From NCBI RefSeq assembly GCF_900496965.1, contig NZ_UFQB01000013.1:104217-168216 (forward strand): 64,000 nucleotides of DNA. The letters run 5' to 3'. The position numbers and the translations under genes are program-made. Positions 8,288 to 16,964 of this stretch are shown here, piece after piece (within the stretch, counting starts at the first letter, position 1; the number at the start of each line of letters is the position of its first letter). Below the pieces are notes generated by a model, which saw only the letters and a program-made list of their open reading frames with translations, ran no database searches and was not told where the DNA came from. The DNA comes from Achromobacter agilis (GTDB taxonomy: Bacteria; Pseudomonadota; Gammaproteobacteria; Burkholderiales; Burkholderiaceae_B).

Positions 8288-9216
8288 CGTCCGGAAGCCT
8301 CGGGCTGCCCGCCCACGCCCGGATCGCGCGGATTGGCCGCGCGCAATTGCCACAGCACGTCCAGCACATGCTGCGTGGCCCGCTCGACCTGTCCGGCGCG
8401 ATGCGCGATCCCCAGCGGACGCCATAACGCGGGCCGCAGCGGGCGCATGATGATGCGCGGATCGGGCTGAGGCGCCGTGGCTTCGTGCGGCAGCAGCGTG
8501 GCGCCGTAGTCCGCGGCCACCAGGCTTTTGATCGCGTCGTTGTAGTTCAGCTGGATGCGCGGGCGCGGATTCAGGCCGGCGGCGGCGAACCATTCGGCCG
8601 TCAGGCGCGACAGCCGCGTGCTGGCATCGTTCAGGATCAGGGGCCGCTCGGCCAGCCAGGCCGGGGCGATGCGCGCGGGCGCGCGCCAGCTGGCGGGCAG
8701 GAAGGCCATGACCGGGTCGCGCCGCCACGGCCGCAGCACCAGGCCGTTCAGGGGCGGCTGCGGCAGCGCCACCAGCCCCACGTCCAGGGATCCGTCGGCC
8801 AGGCGCAGCAGGGTTTCCTGCGACGTCAGCACGGCGACCTGCACGTCGATGCCGGGATGGTGGCGTCCCAGTGTTTCCAAGGCCTGCGGCAGCAGATGGG
8901 CGATGGCGCCGGTCGAGGCGCCCAGCCGCACGCGTCCGGCCAGGCCCTGTACCTGGCGTTGCACGTCATCGAGCGCCTGGTCGGCCTCGGCCAGCAGGCG
9001 GCGCGCGCGCTCGAGCAGCGTTTCACCGATGGGCGTGGCGCGGATCTGGCCGCGCTTGCGGGTGAGGAGCGGCGCGCCGATGCGTTCCTCCAGGTCAGCC
9101 ACGTGCAGGCTGACGGTGGGCGGGGCCAGGTGCAGGACTCGGGCGGCCTCGGCGAAGGAGCCCAGGTCCGCGATGGCGACGAGGGTACGGAGGCGGTCCA
9201 GGCTGATTTCACGCAT
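8254..9216 (-). CDS. LysR-family transcriptional regulator divergent from argC
   Basis: 320 aa. The N-terminal helix-turn-helix reads [41 protein letters not shown], followed by a LysR effector domain to about residue 290 and an Arg/Gly-rich tail. It starts at ATG 9214-9216. It is divergent from the argC-like gene with 128 bases between starts, containing nested inverted repeats (9229-9258) that would overlap its own translation-initiation region, so autoregulation and control of argC are likely. The 3' end overlaps the ClC gene on the other strand. Confidence 0.93.
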   Translation of the reverse strand: MREISLDRLRTLVAIADLGSFAEAARVLHLAPPTVSLHVADLEERIGAPLLTRKRGQIRATPIGETLLERARRLLAEADQALDDVQRQVQGLAGRVRLGASTGAIAHLLPQALETLGRHHPGIDVQVAVLTSQETLLRLADGSLDVGLVALPQPPLNGLVLRPWRRDPVMAFLPASWRAPARIAPAWLAERPLILNDASTRLSRLTAEWFAAAGLNPRPRIQLNYNDAIKSLVAADYGATLLPHEATAPQPDPRIIMRPLRPALWRPLGIAHRAGQVERATQHVLDVLWQLRAANPRDPGVGGQPEASGRQAPEGGGRRK

Positions 9217-9228
9217 GGGGTCTCGATC

Positions 9229-9258
9229 GATCGTTCAGTAGAACTGAATTGAACGATC
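9229..9258. promoter_or_regulatory. Nested inverted repeats between LysR gene and argC
   Basis: Perfect 9-base arms GATCGTTCA (9229-9237) and TGAACGATC (9250-9258) enclose a second perfect repeat TTCAGT-AGA-ACTGAA (9234-9248). The position in a LysR/target divergent promoter, 12 bases from the regulator's start codon, is what an autoregulatory LysR operator would show. The inner 15-base element fits a T-N11-A style LysR box. Confidence 0.6.
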
Positions 9259-9344
9259 ATGATATTCGACTTTTGTTATGTCGCGTATCGATCGATGATG
9301 GCGTCTGCCATCCGCACACCTCTCTGATCCAGGAAGATCGCGCC

Positions 9345-10277
9345 ATGACCAAACCTCTTGTTTTCATCGACGGCGACCAGGGCACCACGGGCCTGCAGAT
9401 CCATGAACGCCTGCACGGGCGAGCCGACTTGCAGCTGGTGACGCTGCCCGAGGCCGAACGCAAGAACCCGCAGCGCCGCGCCGAGGCCATCAACGCCTGC
9501 GACGTGGCGATCCTGTGCCTGCCCGACGAGCCGGCGCGCCAGGCGGCGGCTTCCATCGTGAATCCGGCGGTCCGCGTGATCGACGCCAGTTCGGCGCATC
9601 GCACGGACGCGGGATGGGTGTACGGCTTTCCCGAAATGAATGCGGACCAGGGCCGGCTGATTGCGCAGGCCCTGCGCGTGAGCAACCCGGGCTGCTATCC
9701 CACCGGCGCCATCGCGCTGCTGGGCCCGCTGGTCCGGGCAGGCCTGGTGCCGGCCGATTACCCGGTGGCGGTGCATGCGGTATCGGGCTATTCGGGCGGT
9801 GGGCGCGCCAGCGTGGACGCCTACGAAGGGCCCGGCGGACCGCAGGGGCCGGCGTTCCAGCTTTATGGGCTGGGCCTGGCGCACAAGCACACGCCGGAAA
9901 TCGAACGGCACGCCGGCCTGACGGCGCGGCCGGTCTTCGTGCCCGCGTACGGCGCCTTCCGCCAGGGCATCGTCCTGACCGTGCCGCTGCAATTGCGCCT
10001 GCTGCCGGCGGGCGTGGACGGCCAGCGCCTGCATGAATGCCTGCATCGGCACTATGCCGGCGCGGCGCACGTGCAGGTGGTGGCGCCCGAGGACGCGGCG
10101 GGGCACACGCACCTGGATCCGCAGGCCTTGAACGGCACCAACGATCTGCGCCTCGCGGTATACGGCAATGCGCAATATGGCCAGGTCCTGCTGACGGCCG
10201 TGTTCGACAACCTGGGCAAGGGAGCGTCCGGCGCGGCCGTGCAGAACCTGGACCTGATGCTGGCCGCGATGGGGTAA
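9345..10277 (+). CDS. argC: N-acetyl-gamma-glutamyl-phosphate reductase, short (type 2) form
   Basis: 310 aa. Catalyses NADPH-dependent reduction of N-acetylglutamyl phosphate to the semialdehyde in arginine synthesis. The N-terminal Rossmann region shows [18 protein letters not shown] and the catalytic cysteine lies in [26 protein letters not shown] follows. At about 310 residues it is the short AstD-like ArgC variety rather than the approximately 350-aa form. ATG 9345 is supported by an AGGAAG ribosome site (9331-9336). Divergence from a LysR gene with an inverted-repeat operator suggests dedicated control, so a specialised or second ArgC role is possible; that cannot be tested within this window. 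Confidence 0.93.
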   Translation: MTKPLVFIDGDQGTTGLQIHERLHGRADLQLVTLPEAERKNPQRRAEAINACDVAILCLPDEPARQAAASIVNPAVRVIDASSAHRTDAGWVYGFPEMNADQGRLIAQALRVSNPGCYPTGAIALLGPLVRAGLVPADYPVAVHAVSGYSGGGRASVDAYEGPGGPQGPAFQLYGLGLAHKHTPEIERHAGLTARPVFVPAYGAFRQGIVLTVPLQLRLLPAGVDGQRLHECLHRHYAGAAHVQVVAPEDAAGHTHLDPQALNGTNDLRLAVYGNAQYGQVLLTAVFDNLGKGASGAAVQNLDLMLAAMG

Positions 10278-10297
10278 CGCCGGCAGGCCCGGGCCGG

Positions 10298-11122
10298 CTA
10301 CCTGCCGGCGCCGGGCGTGCGGATCGCTTCCAGGCGCTGGGCCAGCGAGGCCGTGGACAGCTCGCCGACCCGTAGGCCGGTCAGGCGTCCCTGCGGGTCC
10401 AGGAACAGCGTGGCGGGCAGGCCGCGATTGCTCATCGCGCGCGACGCCTCGCCAGCGGGGTCGACCAGCACGTTGCGCAGCGTCGGCGCATGCCGCTGCA
10501 GGAAGCGCGCGATGTCCTCCGGCGATTCGGCCTGGTTCAGGAAGACGAAGTTCACGTCGGGATGCGCCGCCTGCGCCGCGGCGAACGCGGGCATTTCGCG
10601 CCGGCAGGGCGGGCACCAGCTCGCCCATAGATTGATCACCGTGGGCTTGCCCTGGAACGCGGCAAGGGTGGCGGGCGAGCCATCCAGCTGCTGCAGGGCC
10701 AGGGCGGCCAGTTCAGGCCGCGCCTCGGGCGCGGGCGCCAGCCAGCGGCCGCCGCCGATCCAGACGGCGCTGGCCAGCGCAAGCGCGCCAAGCAGCGCGG
10801 GCCGCGGCGCCTTGCGGCGGATCGCCGCCAGCAGCGCATAGGCCCAGGCCGCGCCCAGGCCGGCCATGCCGGTCCAGCCGCCGTCGCGCAGGTCCAGGAT
10901 CCGCAGCAGGTTGGGCTGATAGTGTTCGCGGTATTGCCAGACGAAGGCAAGGCGCGCCACGGCCAGGCCGATGATCAGGGCCCGCCAGAGCACCGTGCCG
11001 AGTTCGGCGGAGCGTGCGCGGCCGAAAAGGCGCGCCGCCAGCAGCCCGGCCAGGGCGGCCGCGGCCAGCACCGCGAGTTCGGTGGGAAAAACCAGCGGTC
11101 CGATGCGGATGGCCGGGCTCAT
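10298..11122 (-). CDS. Lgt-like membrane domain fused to TlpA-type thioredoxin
   Basis: 274 aa. Residues 1-125 hold about four hydrophobic helices whose ARLAFVWQYREHYQPNLL and RDGGWTGMAGLG segments resemble the prolipoprotein diacylglyceryl transferase (Lgt) region. Residues 135-270 are a TlpA/ResA-like thioredoxin domain with the active site WCPPC (C170, C173) and the cis-proline loop NRGLPATLFLD. The thioredoxin domain should face the periplasm and reduce or exchange disulfides, as in cytochrome c maturation or Dsb-type electron relay. The Lgt-like half is too short to be a complete transferase and may simply be an anchor or electron conduit. No redox partner gene is adjacent. Confidence 0.88.
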   Translation of the reverse strand: MSPAIRIGPLVFPTELAVLAAAALAGLLAARLFGRARSAELGTVLWRALIIGLAVARLAFVWQYREHYQPNLLRILDLRDGGWTGMAGLGAAWAYALLAAIRRKAPRPALLGALALASAVWIGGGRWLAPAPEARPELAALALQQLDGSPATLAAFQGKPTVINLWASWCPPCRREMPAFAAAQAAHPDVNFVFLNQAESPEDIARFLQRHAPTLRNVLVDPAGEASRAMSNRGLPATLFLDPQGRLTGLRVGELSTASLAQRLEAIRTPGAGR

Positions 11123-11244
11123 GCGCCGTCCTTGCCGGGCGCGGCGGTCCTGGCCGCCGCGCGGCCTGTGTCGTTGCGGTCGATATCGATGCCCATGGCT
11201 GCCGGTCGTGTCGTGAATCGACCGGCAAGCCTAGCATGGCCCGG

Positions 11245-12396
11245 CTACAGCGCCGCCACCAGCCTTTGCATGAAGGCATCGCACTCGGCCAGTTGCGCGC
11301 GGGAGATGTATTCGTCCGGCTTGTGGGCCTGCACGATCGAGCCCGGGCCGCACACGACCACGGGAACGTCCAGGTGACGGGTGAACAGCCCGCCCTCGGT
11401 GCCGAAGGCGACCTTGGTCTTGGCGGCGCCGGCCGGCAGCAGGGATTCGACGAAACGCACCGCCTCGCTGGCGAGGGGCGTGTCCAGGCCCGGGTAGGCG
11501 TTGACCTCTTCGATCCGGATGTCCGCGGCGGGCGCATGCAGGCGGGCCTGCTTGCGGATGTCGTCGGCGGCCTGGCGCAGCGGAGCCAGCAGGACGGCCG
11601 GATCGTCCTGCGCCAGGTGGCGGATCTCGAAATCGACCACGCATTCGTTGGGCACGATGTTCAGCGCGCGGCCGCCGTGGATGCAGCCGGCGTGGACCGT
11701 GGCGTAGGGCACCTCGTAGGCGGAGTCGCGCGCGCCGCGGGCCCGTAGGTCATCTTGCAGCGCGCGCATGGCGCCGACCAGGTCGCAGGCCAGGTGGATG
11801 GCGTTCAGCGCCCGCGGCGCCAGCGCGGAATGGCCCTCGAGCCCCAGGCAGAGGGCGCGCAGGGCCGCTTTTCCCTTGTGGCCGGTGGCGATGCGCATGG
11901 ACGTGGGCTCGCCGACGATGCACAACGCGGGCCGGCCGGGCGCCATTTCCATGACCTCCAGCAGCCGGCGCACGCCGACGCAGCCGATTTCCTCGTCATA
12001 GGACAGCGCCAGCTGGAGCGGCCGGCGCAGCGTCCGCCCGCTGGCCTGCACCATGGCGTTGACCGCGCAGGCCACGAAGCCCTTCATGTCGGCCGTGCCC
12101 CGGCCGTACAGCAGGCCGTCGCGCGCCGTCAGCGCGAAGGGCGGCAGGGTCCAGGCCTGCCCGGCCGCGGGCACCACGTCCGTGTGCCCCGACAGCAGCA
12201 CGCCGGGCACGCCCGCCGGGCCGACCGAGGCATACAGATTGGCGCGCGTGCCGTCGTCGCTGCGCACCAGGGTGGAAGCGATGCCGTGCGCGGCCAGCAG
12301 GTCGCGCACGGCTTCGATCAGCGCCAGGTTGGGCGTGAGCGTCACCGTGTCGAAGGCGACCAGCCGCGCCAGCAGCGCCTCGGAGGGAGTCGGCAT
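11245..12396 (-). CDS. argE: Acetylornithine deacetylase-like M20 peptidase
   Basis: 383-aa cytoplasmic dizinc hydrolase of the M20/ArgE family. Metal-site motifs are LLSGHTDVVPAAGQ, the glutamate pair in SYDEEIGCVGVRR and the late histidine in GGLFTRHLDVPVVVCGPG; GRGTADMKGFVA is the typical ArgE/DapE segment. ATG 12394-12396 is chosen because it begins at the domain start and has GAGGA upstream. It is the last gene of the operon that starts with an amino-acid binding protein at 16788 and includes a ureohydrolase and RidA, so its substrate may be an N-acyl guanidino/amino compound rather than N-acetylornithine. Confidence 0.88.
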   Translation of the reverse strand: MPTPSEALLARLVAFDTVTLTPNLALIEAVRDLLAAHGIASTLVRSDDGTRANLYASVGPAGVPGVLLSGHTDVVPAAGQAWTLPPFALTARDGLLYGRGTADMKGFVACAVNAMVQASGRTLRRPLQLALSYDEEIGCVGVRRLLEVMEMAPGRPALCIVGEPTSMRIATGHKGKAALRALCLGLEGHSALAPRALNAIHLACDLVGAMRALQDDLRARGARDSAYEVPYATVHAGCIHGGRALNIVPNECVVDFEIRHLAQDDPAVLLAPLRQAADDIRKQARLHAPAADIRIEEVNAYPGLDTPLASEAVRFVESLLPAGAAKTKVAFGTEGGLFTRHLDVPVVVCGPGSIVQAHKPDEYISRAQLAECDAFMQRLVAAL

Positions 12397-12406
12397 GGCG
12401 CGATCC

Positions 12407-12817
12407 TCAGCCCGGAATGACGGCGGTGACGTCGATTTCGACCAGCCATTCCGGCCGGGCCAGCGCCGAAACGATGATGCCGGTGGAAACAGGGAATACG
12501 CCCTTGAGCCAGCGGCCCACGACGTTGTAGACCTCTTCACGGTAGCGCACGTCGATCAGATAGACGGTGAGCTTGCAGATGTGGGAGAGCTCGCTGCCGC
12601 ATTCCTCAAGCAGCATCGCCACGTTGGCCATGGCTTTTTCGGCCTGGGCGGCGACGTCGCCCACGCCTACCGATTCCCGGGTATCCAGATCCTGGCCGAT
12701 CTGGCCGCGCAGGAATACCGTGTTGCCGGCGACCACGGCCTGGCACAGGTCGTTGTCCAGCCGTTGTTCGGGATAGGTTTCGCGCGTATTGAATTTGCGG
12801 ATGCGGGTGTGGGCCAT
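12407..12817 (-). CDS. RidA/YjgF-family protein
   Basis: 136 aa. RidA-family proteins hydrolyse reactive imine/enamine intermediates from amino-acid catabolism. The segments TVFLRGQIGQDLDTRESVGVG, AQAEKAMANVAMLLEECG and a C-terminal EWLVEIDVTAVIP are typical; the conserved arginine that binds the imino-acid carboxylate is not in the canonical position, so this may be a subfamily outside true RidA. ATG 12815-12817 is chosen. It sits 10 bases upstream of argE and 47 bases downstream of the ABC ATPase gene, in the same operon. Confidence 0.88.
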   Translation of the reverse strand: MAHTRIRKFNTRETYPEQRLDNDLCQAVVAGNTVFLRGQIGQDLDTRESVGVGDVAAQAEKAMANVAMLLEECGSELSHICKLTVYLIDVRYREEVYNVVGRWLKGVFPVSTGIIVSALARPEWLVEIDVTAVIPG

Positions 12818-12841
12818 GTCTGGATCCTGATGGGTGGGGGG

Positions 12842-12861
12842 CCGGGCGGTCGCCCGCCCGG
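12842..12861 (-). other. Intercistronic hairpin between ABC ATPase and RidA genes
   Basis: A perfect 8-base stem CCGGGCGG / CCGCCCGG closes a 4-base loop just after the ATPase stop codon. There is no T tract, so it is more likely a processing or mRNA-stability element than a full terminator. Confidence 0.4.
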
Positions 12862-12864
12862 GCG

Positions 12865-13608
12865 TCAATGGGGAAGAATCTTGGAAAGGAAGCGGCGGGC
12901 CTGCGGGCTGGCGGCGTCGCGGAAGAAGCGGTCGGTGGGGCTGTCCTCGATGATGGCGCCGTCCTCCATGAAGACCACGCGGTTCGCCACGCGGCGCGCG
13001 AAACCCATCTCGTGCGTCACGACCATCATGGTCATGCCTTCTTCGGCCAGTTCCACCATGACGTCCAGCACCTCATTGACCATTTCGGGGTCGAGCGCGG
13101 AGGTCGGCTCGTCGAACAGCATGGCCATCGGGTCCATCGACAGCGCGCGGGCGATGGCCACGCGCTGCTGCTGACCGCCCGATAGCTGCCCCGGATGCTT
13201 GCCCGCATGTGCCGACAGCCCGACGCGCTCCAGCAGCGCGCCGGCCTTGCCGCGCGCGGTGCCGACATCCCGTCCCAGCACGATCTGCTGCGCCAGCGTC
13301 AGGTTGCGCAGGATGTCCAGATGGGGGAACAGCTCGAAGTGCTGGAACACCATGCCGACCTTGGTGCGCAGCTTGGGCAGGTCGGTGGCTGCCGTTACGG
13401 AGGCGCCGTCGATCAGGATGTCGCCGCCCTGGATGGGCTCCAGCGCGTTGACGGTCTTGATGAGCGTGGACTTGCCGGAGCCCGACGGCCCGCAGACCAC
13501 CACGATCTCGCCCTTGTCGACGCGGGTCGAGCATTGCTTGAGCACGTGGTGGGCGCCGTAGTACTTGTCCACCCCGCGGATCTCGATGATGGGTGCGGGC
13601 GCGTTCAT
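12865..13608 (-). CDS. Polar amino-acid ABC transporter ATP-binding protein
   Basis: 247 aa. Walker [21 protein letters not shown], signature [15 protein letters not shown], Walker [15 protein letters not shown] and the H loop [11 protein letters not shown] are intact; the spacing is that of GlnQ/HisP-type ATPases. It energises import through the two permeases encoded upstream in the operon. ATG 13606-13608 overlaps the ureohydrolase stop by 4 bases (ATGA), so the transporter ATPase is translationally coupled to an enzyme gene. Confidence 0.96.
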   Translation of the reverse strand: MNAPAPIIEIRGVDKYYGAHHVLKQCSTRVDKGEIVVVCGPSGSGKSTLIKTVNALEPIQGGDILIDGASVTAATDLPKLRTKVGMVFQHFELFPHLDILRNLTLAQQIVLGRDVGTARGKAGALLERVGLSAHAGKHPGQLSGGQQQRVAIARALSMDPMAMLFDEPTSALDPEMVNEVLDVMVELAEEGMTMMVVTHEMGFARRVANRVVFMEDGAIIEDSPTDRFFRDAASPQARRFLSKILPH

Positions 13609-14564
13609 TTGTCGTAGTGCCCCGCGCGGATGGAGGCGCCGATGAGGTTCAGGATCAGCCGGCCCGCCGTGATGCACGTAATCTGGTTCAGGTCTTTCTC
13701 GGGCTGGATCTCGACGATGTCCATGCCCACTACGCGGCCCTTGCGCACCAGCCCGTGGATCAGCTTGCGGGCCTGGAGGAAGGTGACGCCGCCGGGCGCC
13801 GGGCCCGCCACCGCCGGCATGATGGTCGGGTCCATGCCGTCGGCGTCGATCGTCAGGTAGTAGTTGCCGCCGTCGGGAATCCGCTCCAGCACGGCGTCCA
13901 TGCCGATGTCGTGCAGTTCGTAGGCGGTGACCAGCTCGGCGCCGTAGGCGCGCGCGGCCTCCATTTCCTCGGGCCGGCCGCTGCCCTGGGCGCGCAGGCC
14001 GATCTGGATGATGCGGTCCACATGCGCCATTTCGGATGCGCGGCGGATCGGGCTGGACAGTCCGTCGCGCACCCCGTTGACGTCGTCGCGCCAGTCCAGG
14101 TGGGCGTCTATGTGGACCAGCGTGATCGGGCCCTTCTGGTCCAGGCCGCGCAGGATGGGCGTCGTGATGCCGTGGTCGCCGCCCAGCACGATGGGCACGG
14201 CGCCCGCCGCGGCGATGCGGCGCACGGCCGTCTCGGCTCGTTCGTAGTGTTCGCCGCGCGGCTTGGACAGGTCCGGGATGATGTCGCCGCAGTCCACGAA
14301 GCGGATGTCCTCCCGGCCCTGCAGCAGCGGGCCGTCGATGTCGAAATCGTAGTGGCCCGGGCGGCGCACGACGCGGTCGGTGGCCTGGCGGATCGCCGTC
14401 GGCGCATTGGTCTGGTCGTTGCTGAAGTCGGCGGCCGAGTAGGGCGAGCCGTAAGGCATGCCCAGGACGGCGATGTCGGCCTGCAGATTGTCCAGGTCGA
14501 GCGCCAGCGTGGAATACAGCAGGGTCGGGTGGCCGGTGCGGGGAGGGACCGTATAGGTGCTCAT
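13605..14564 (-). CDS. Ureohydrolase (agmatinase/guanidino-acid hydrolase family)
   Basis: 319 aa. Releases urea from a guanidino compound at a binuclear metal centre. Probable ligands are H131 (VLGGDHG), D153, H155 and D157 (HIDAHLDW), and D240 and D242 (TIDADGMDP). Length fits agmatinase, guanidinobutyrase and guanidine-hydrolase relatives; substrate cannot be fixed by eye. It lies between permease and ATPase genes of an amino-acid ABC importer, upstream of RidA and ArgE-like genes, which suggests that the imported solute is itself guanidino-bearing or converted to such a compound. ATG 14562-14564. Confidence 0.93.
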   Translation of the reverse strand: MSTYTVPPRTGHPTLLYSTLALDLDNLQADIAVLGMPYGSPYSAADFSNDQTNAPTAIRQATDRVVRRPGHYDFDIDGPLLQGREDIRFVDCGDIIPDLSKPRGEHYERAETAVRRIAAAGAVPIVLGGDHGITTPILRGLDQKGPITLVHIDAHLDWRDDVNGVRDGLSSPIRRASEMAHVDRIIQIGLRAQGSGRPEEMEAARAYGAELVTAYELHDIGMDAVLERIPDGGNYYLTIDADGMDPTIMPAVAGPAPGGVTFLQARKLIHGLVRKGRVVGMDIVEIQPEKDLNQITCITAGRLILNLIGASIRAGHYDK

Positions 14565-14592
14565 GTTCTCGTTTCCTTTGGGGGGTGAAGGG

Positions 14593-15255
14593 TCAGGCCT
14601 GGCGCGCGCCGCGGCGCGCCAGGGTTTCCAGGCGGCGTCCCGCGCCGGCCATCAGCACGCTGCACAGCCAGTAGATGAGCGCGGTCGTGCCCAGCACTTC
14701 GAGATAGGCGAAGGTGTTGGCCGTGAGCAGGTTGCTCTGGTAGGTCATTTCCGGCAGGCTCATCACCGAAAAAATCGCCGAGTCCTTGAACATCATGATG
14801 ACCAGGCTGGTGGTGGGCGGGATGAGGAAGCCGAACAGCTGGGGCACGACGATGTGGCGCTGCGTCTGCCAGTAGGTCATGCCCAGCGACAGGGCCGCGC
14901 TGCTCTGGCCGCGCGGCACGCTCTTGAGCGCGGCGCGCAGGACCTCGCAGAAATAGCCGCCGGTGTAGAAGGCGGTGCAGCCGATGGCGACCGACATGGC
15001 CGAGGCCGGCACGCCCAGCTTGGGCAGCCCGAAAAACGACAGGTACACGAGGATCAGGTACGGGATGTTCCGCACCAGCTCCACGTAGGCCAGCGCCACG
15101 GGCCGCAGCAGCGTGTGGGATTGGGCGGCGTAGGCCGCCAGCGTGCCGATCAGGATGCCCAGCGGTATCCCGATGAGGCTGACCAGGGCTGTGATCCGCA
15201 AGCCTTTGAGAAGGACGGGAACGGATTGCCCGACGAGTGAGAAATCAATGGGCAT
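14593..15255 (-). CDS. Amino-acid ABC transporter permease (HisM/GlnP family) 2
   Basis: 220 aa inner-membrane protein with about five helices. The EAA-type loop ALKSVPRGQSSAALSLGMTYWQTQRHIVVPQLF contacts the ATPase, and LVRNIPYLILVYLSFFGLP is typical of the polar amino-acid family. It overlaps the upstream permease gene by 11 bases; the two probably form a heterodimer. Confidence 0.95.
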   Translation of the reverse strand: MPIDFSLVGQSVPVLLKGLRITALVSLIGIPLGILIGTLAAYAAQSHTLLRPVALAYVELVRNIPYLILVYLSFFGLPKLGVPASAMSVAIGCTAFYTGGYFCEVLRAALKSVPRGQSSAALSLGMTYWQTQRHIVVPQLFGFLIPPTTSLVIMMFKDSAIFSVMSLPEMTYQSNLLTANTFAYLEVLGTTALIYWLCSVLMAGAGRRLETLARRGARQA

Positions 15256-15925
15256 TGGGCAGCATCCTCGACACGCGGCGCTCGCACAGGCGCGAGGCGG
15301 CCGACAGGCAGAAAAGAATGATGAAGTACACGGCGGCCGTCACCGTGAACACCTGCAGGGGCAGGTCGCTTTGCAGCGTGGCGTTGCGGGCCACGGTGGC
15401 CAGTTCCGGCACGGCGATGATGGACATCAGCGAAGAGGCCTTGAGCAGGATGGTGAGTTCGCTGGTCAGCGGCGGGATCGCGCGATAGAACACCTGCGGC
15501 AGCAAGACGTGGCGCCAGATCTGCCGGCGGCGCATGCCGAGCGCCCGCGCCGCCGCGACCTGGCCGGGCGACAGCGTGCCCAGCGCGCCGCGCAGGATTT
15601 CCACGATGTACGCGCTGGTGTTACAGGCCAGCGCGCCGATACCGGCCGCCAGCGGCGATACCGAGATTCCCAACACGGGCGGCACCACGTAGTAGGCGAT
15701 CAGCATATGGATGAGCGCGGGCGTGCCGCGGATGGCGCTGACCCACAGCATGACCAGCCCGCGCAGCGGCCCGTAGGGAGACAGGCGCGCCAACAGCAGC
15801 GCGACGCCCAGCCCGGTGCCGATGGCGAACGCAGCCACGGATGCCGCGAGGGTGATCGCCGTGCCCGAGACGACGCCGTGCAGGAACGGCGCGAGCGCGC
15901 CGTTCTGATTCAGCCATTCCAGCAT
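15245..15925 (-). CDS. Amino-acid ABC transporter permease (HisQ/GlnP family) 1
   Basis: 226 aa with five predicted membrane helices. Family signatures are VSAIRGTPALIHMLIAYYVVPP and the ATPase-contact loop LSPGQVAAARALGMRRRQIW. It starts at ATG 15923-15925, 11 bases after the binding-protein stop, and overlaps the second permease by 11 bases. Together with genes on either side it makes a complete type I importer. Confidence 0.95.
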   Translation of the reverse strand: MLEWLNQNGALAPFLHGVVSGTAITLAASVAAFAIGTGLGVALLLARLSPYGPLRGLVMLWVSAIRGTPALIHMLIAYYVVPPVLGISVSPLAAGIGALACNTSAYIVEILRGALGTLSPGQVAAARALGMRRRQIWRHVLLPQVFYRAIPPLTSELTILLKASSLMSIIAVPELATVARNATLQSDLPLQVFTVTAAVYFIILFCLSAASRLCERRVSRMLPNAH

Positions 15926-15936
15926 GGGGGTTCCGC

Positions 15937-16788
15937 TCAGATAGCGCCGTCAGGCAGATAGTTGGCGCGCGGCGTGTCCATGGGGGCGCCGAACCACTTC
16001 TTCTGCAGCTCCAGCAGCTGGCTGCTCGCGCGCAGTTCGTCGAAGGTATCGTTGATGAACTGGCGGATTTCGAGGTCTTTCGGGTTTGCGACCCAGGCCA
16101 GCAGCTTGGGCTGGCCGATTTCACCGGCGATGCGGAACGCGCCGGGCTGCTTGCGCATCTGGACGGCGGCGATGTTCGAGGGCATCAGCGCCACGTCCAC
16201 CGTCTTGTTGGCCAGCGCGTTGGAGACGTCGGGATAGGCCTGGAACAGCTTGGTGTCGGCGTAGCCTTTGCCGTTCTTCTCCTTCAGCCGCTTTTCGAAC
16301 TCCTCGGCGACTGGCTGGGAAGACGATCCCATCTGCGTGCCGATGATCTTGCCGGCGATGTCCATGTCCTGCTTGATGGACCCATCGTCCACCCGCACCA
16401 TCAGCACCGAGCGGACCACGCCGACGGGCTGGGTGAAGGCGAAACGCCTGGCGCGTTCCGGGGTGATGCCCACGCTGGTCGCGACGAAGTCGAATTTGCG
16501 CGACATCAGGCCCGGCAGCAGGCCCTGGAACGGCAGGTTCATCTGTTCGAGCTGCACGCCGAGCTTGGCGGCCATCAGCTGGAGCACGTCGTGCCCGTAG
16601 CCGACCACCTGGCCGTTTTCGACGAATTCGAACGGTTCGTAGGCGGCCTCGGTGCCCACCGTCAGCTTTCCGCGCTTCTTGATATCGGCCAGCGAGCCGC
16701 CCTCGGCGAATGCCAGCGAGGGCAGGGCCAGCGTGGCTCCGGCTGCGAGCGTGGTCGCGACAAAACGCCTTCTGGACAGGTTCTGCAT
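15937..16788 (-). CDS. Periplasmic amino-acid-binding protein of ABC transporter
   Basis: 283 aa, family 3 solute-binding protein. The signal peptide MQNLSRRRFVATTLAAGATL has a twin-arginine-like RRRF motif and ends at an AFA cleavage site. The mature part begins ADIKKRGKLTVGTEAAYEPF, typical of polar amino-acid binders, and includes VATSVGITPERARRFAFTQP. ATG 16786-16788 is preferred to an upstream in-frame ATG because the signal peptide starts there and AAGGGA lies upstream. It is first gene of the operon running to argE and divergent from a LysR gene. Confidence 0.94.
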   Translation of the reverse strand: MQNLSRRRFVATTLAAGATLALPSLAFAEGGSLADIKKRGKLTVGTEAAYEPFEFVENGQVVGYGHDVLQLMAAKLGVQLEQMNLPFQGLLPGLMSRKFDFVATSVGITPERARRFAFTQPVGVVRSVLMVRVDDGSIKQDMDIAGKIIGTQMGSSSQPVAEEFEKRLKEKNGKGYADTKLFQAYPDVSNALANKTVDVALMPSNIAAVQMRKQPGAFRIAGEIGQPKLLAWVANPKDLEIRQFINDTFDELRASSQLLELQKKWFGAPMDTPRANYLPDGAI

Positions 16789-16931
16789 GATTTTTCCCTT
16801 GTATGTCGTCATGGTTGCCGCGCTGGGCCGGCGGGTCTCCGGAGAGCCGCCGCCGGGGTCTTCGCCCCTTGGCACCAGTGCTGGGCAAACTGTATCTGCC
16901 ACAATGGGTTGTTAAAAATGATTTTTTTAGT

Positions 16932-16964
16932 GGTATGGTTTCAAAAACCGATACCTTTCAAAAA
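16932..16964. promoter_or_regulatory. Operator-like repeats at the 5' end of the LysR gene
   Basis: GGTAT (16932-16936) and ATACC (16951-16955) form the outer arms of an imperfect palindrome with GGTTT/AACC inside, and TTTCAAAAA occurs twice in direct orientation (16939-16947 and 16956-16964). The repeats overlap the chosen ATG of the LysR gene, which suggests either strict autoregulation or a translation start further downstream. Confidence 0.45.

Noticed and set aside
12842..12861. The hairpin after the ABC ATPase gene as a terminator
   Set aside because: No U tract follows and the RidA gene begins shortly after on the same strand; more likely an intercistronic element.
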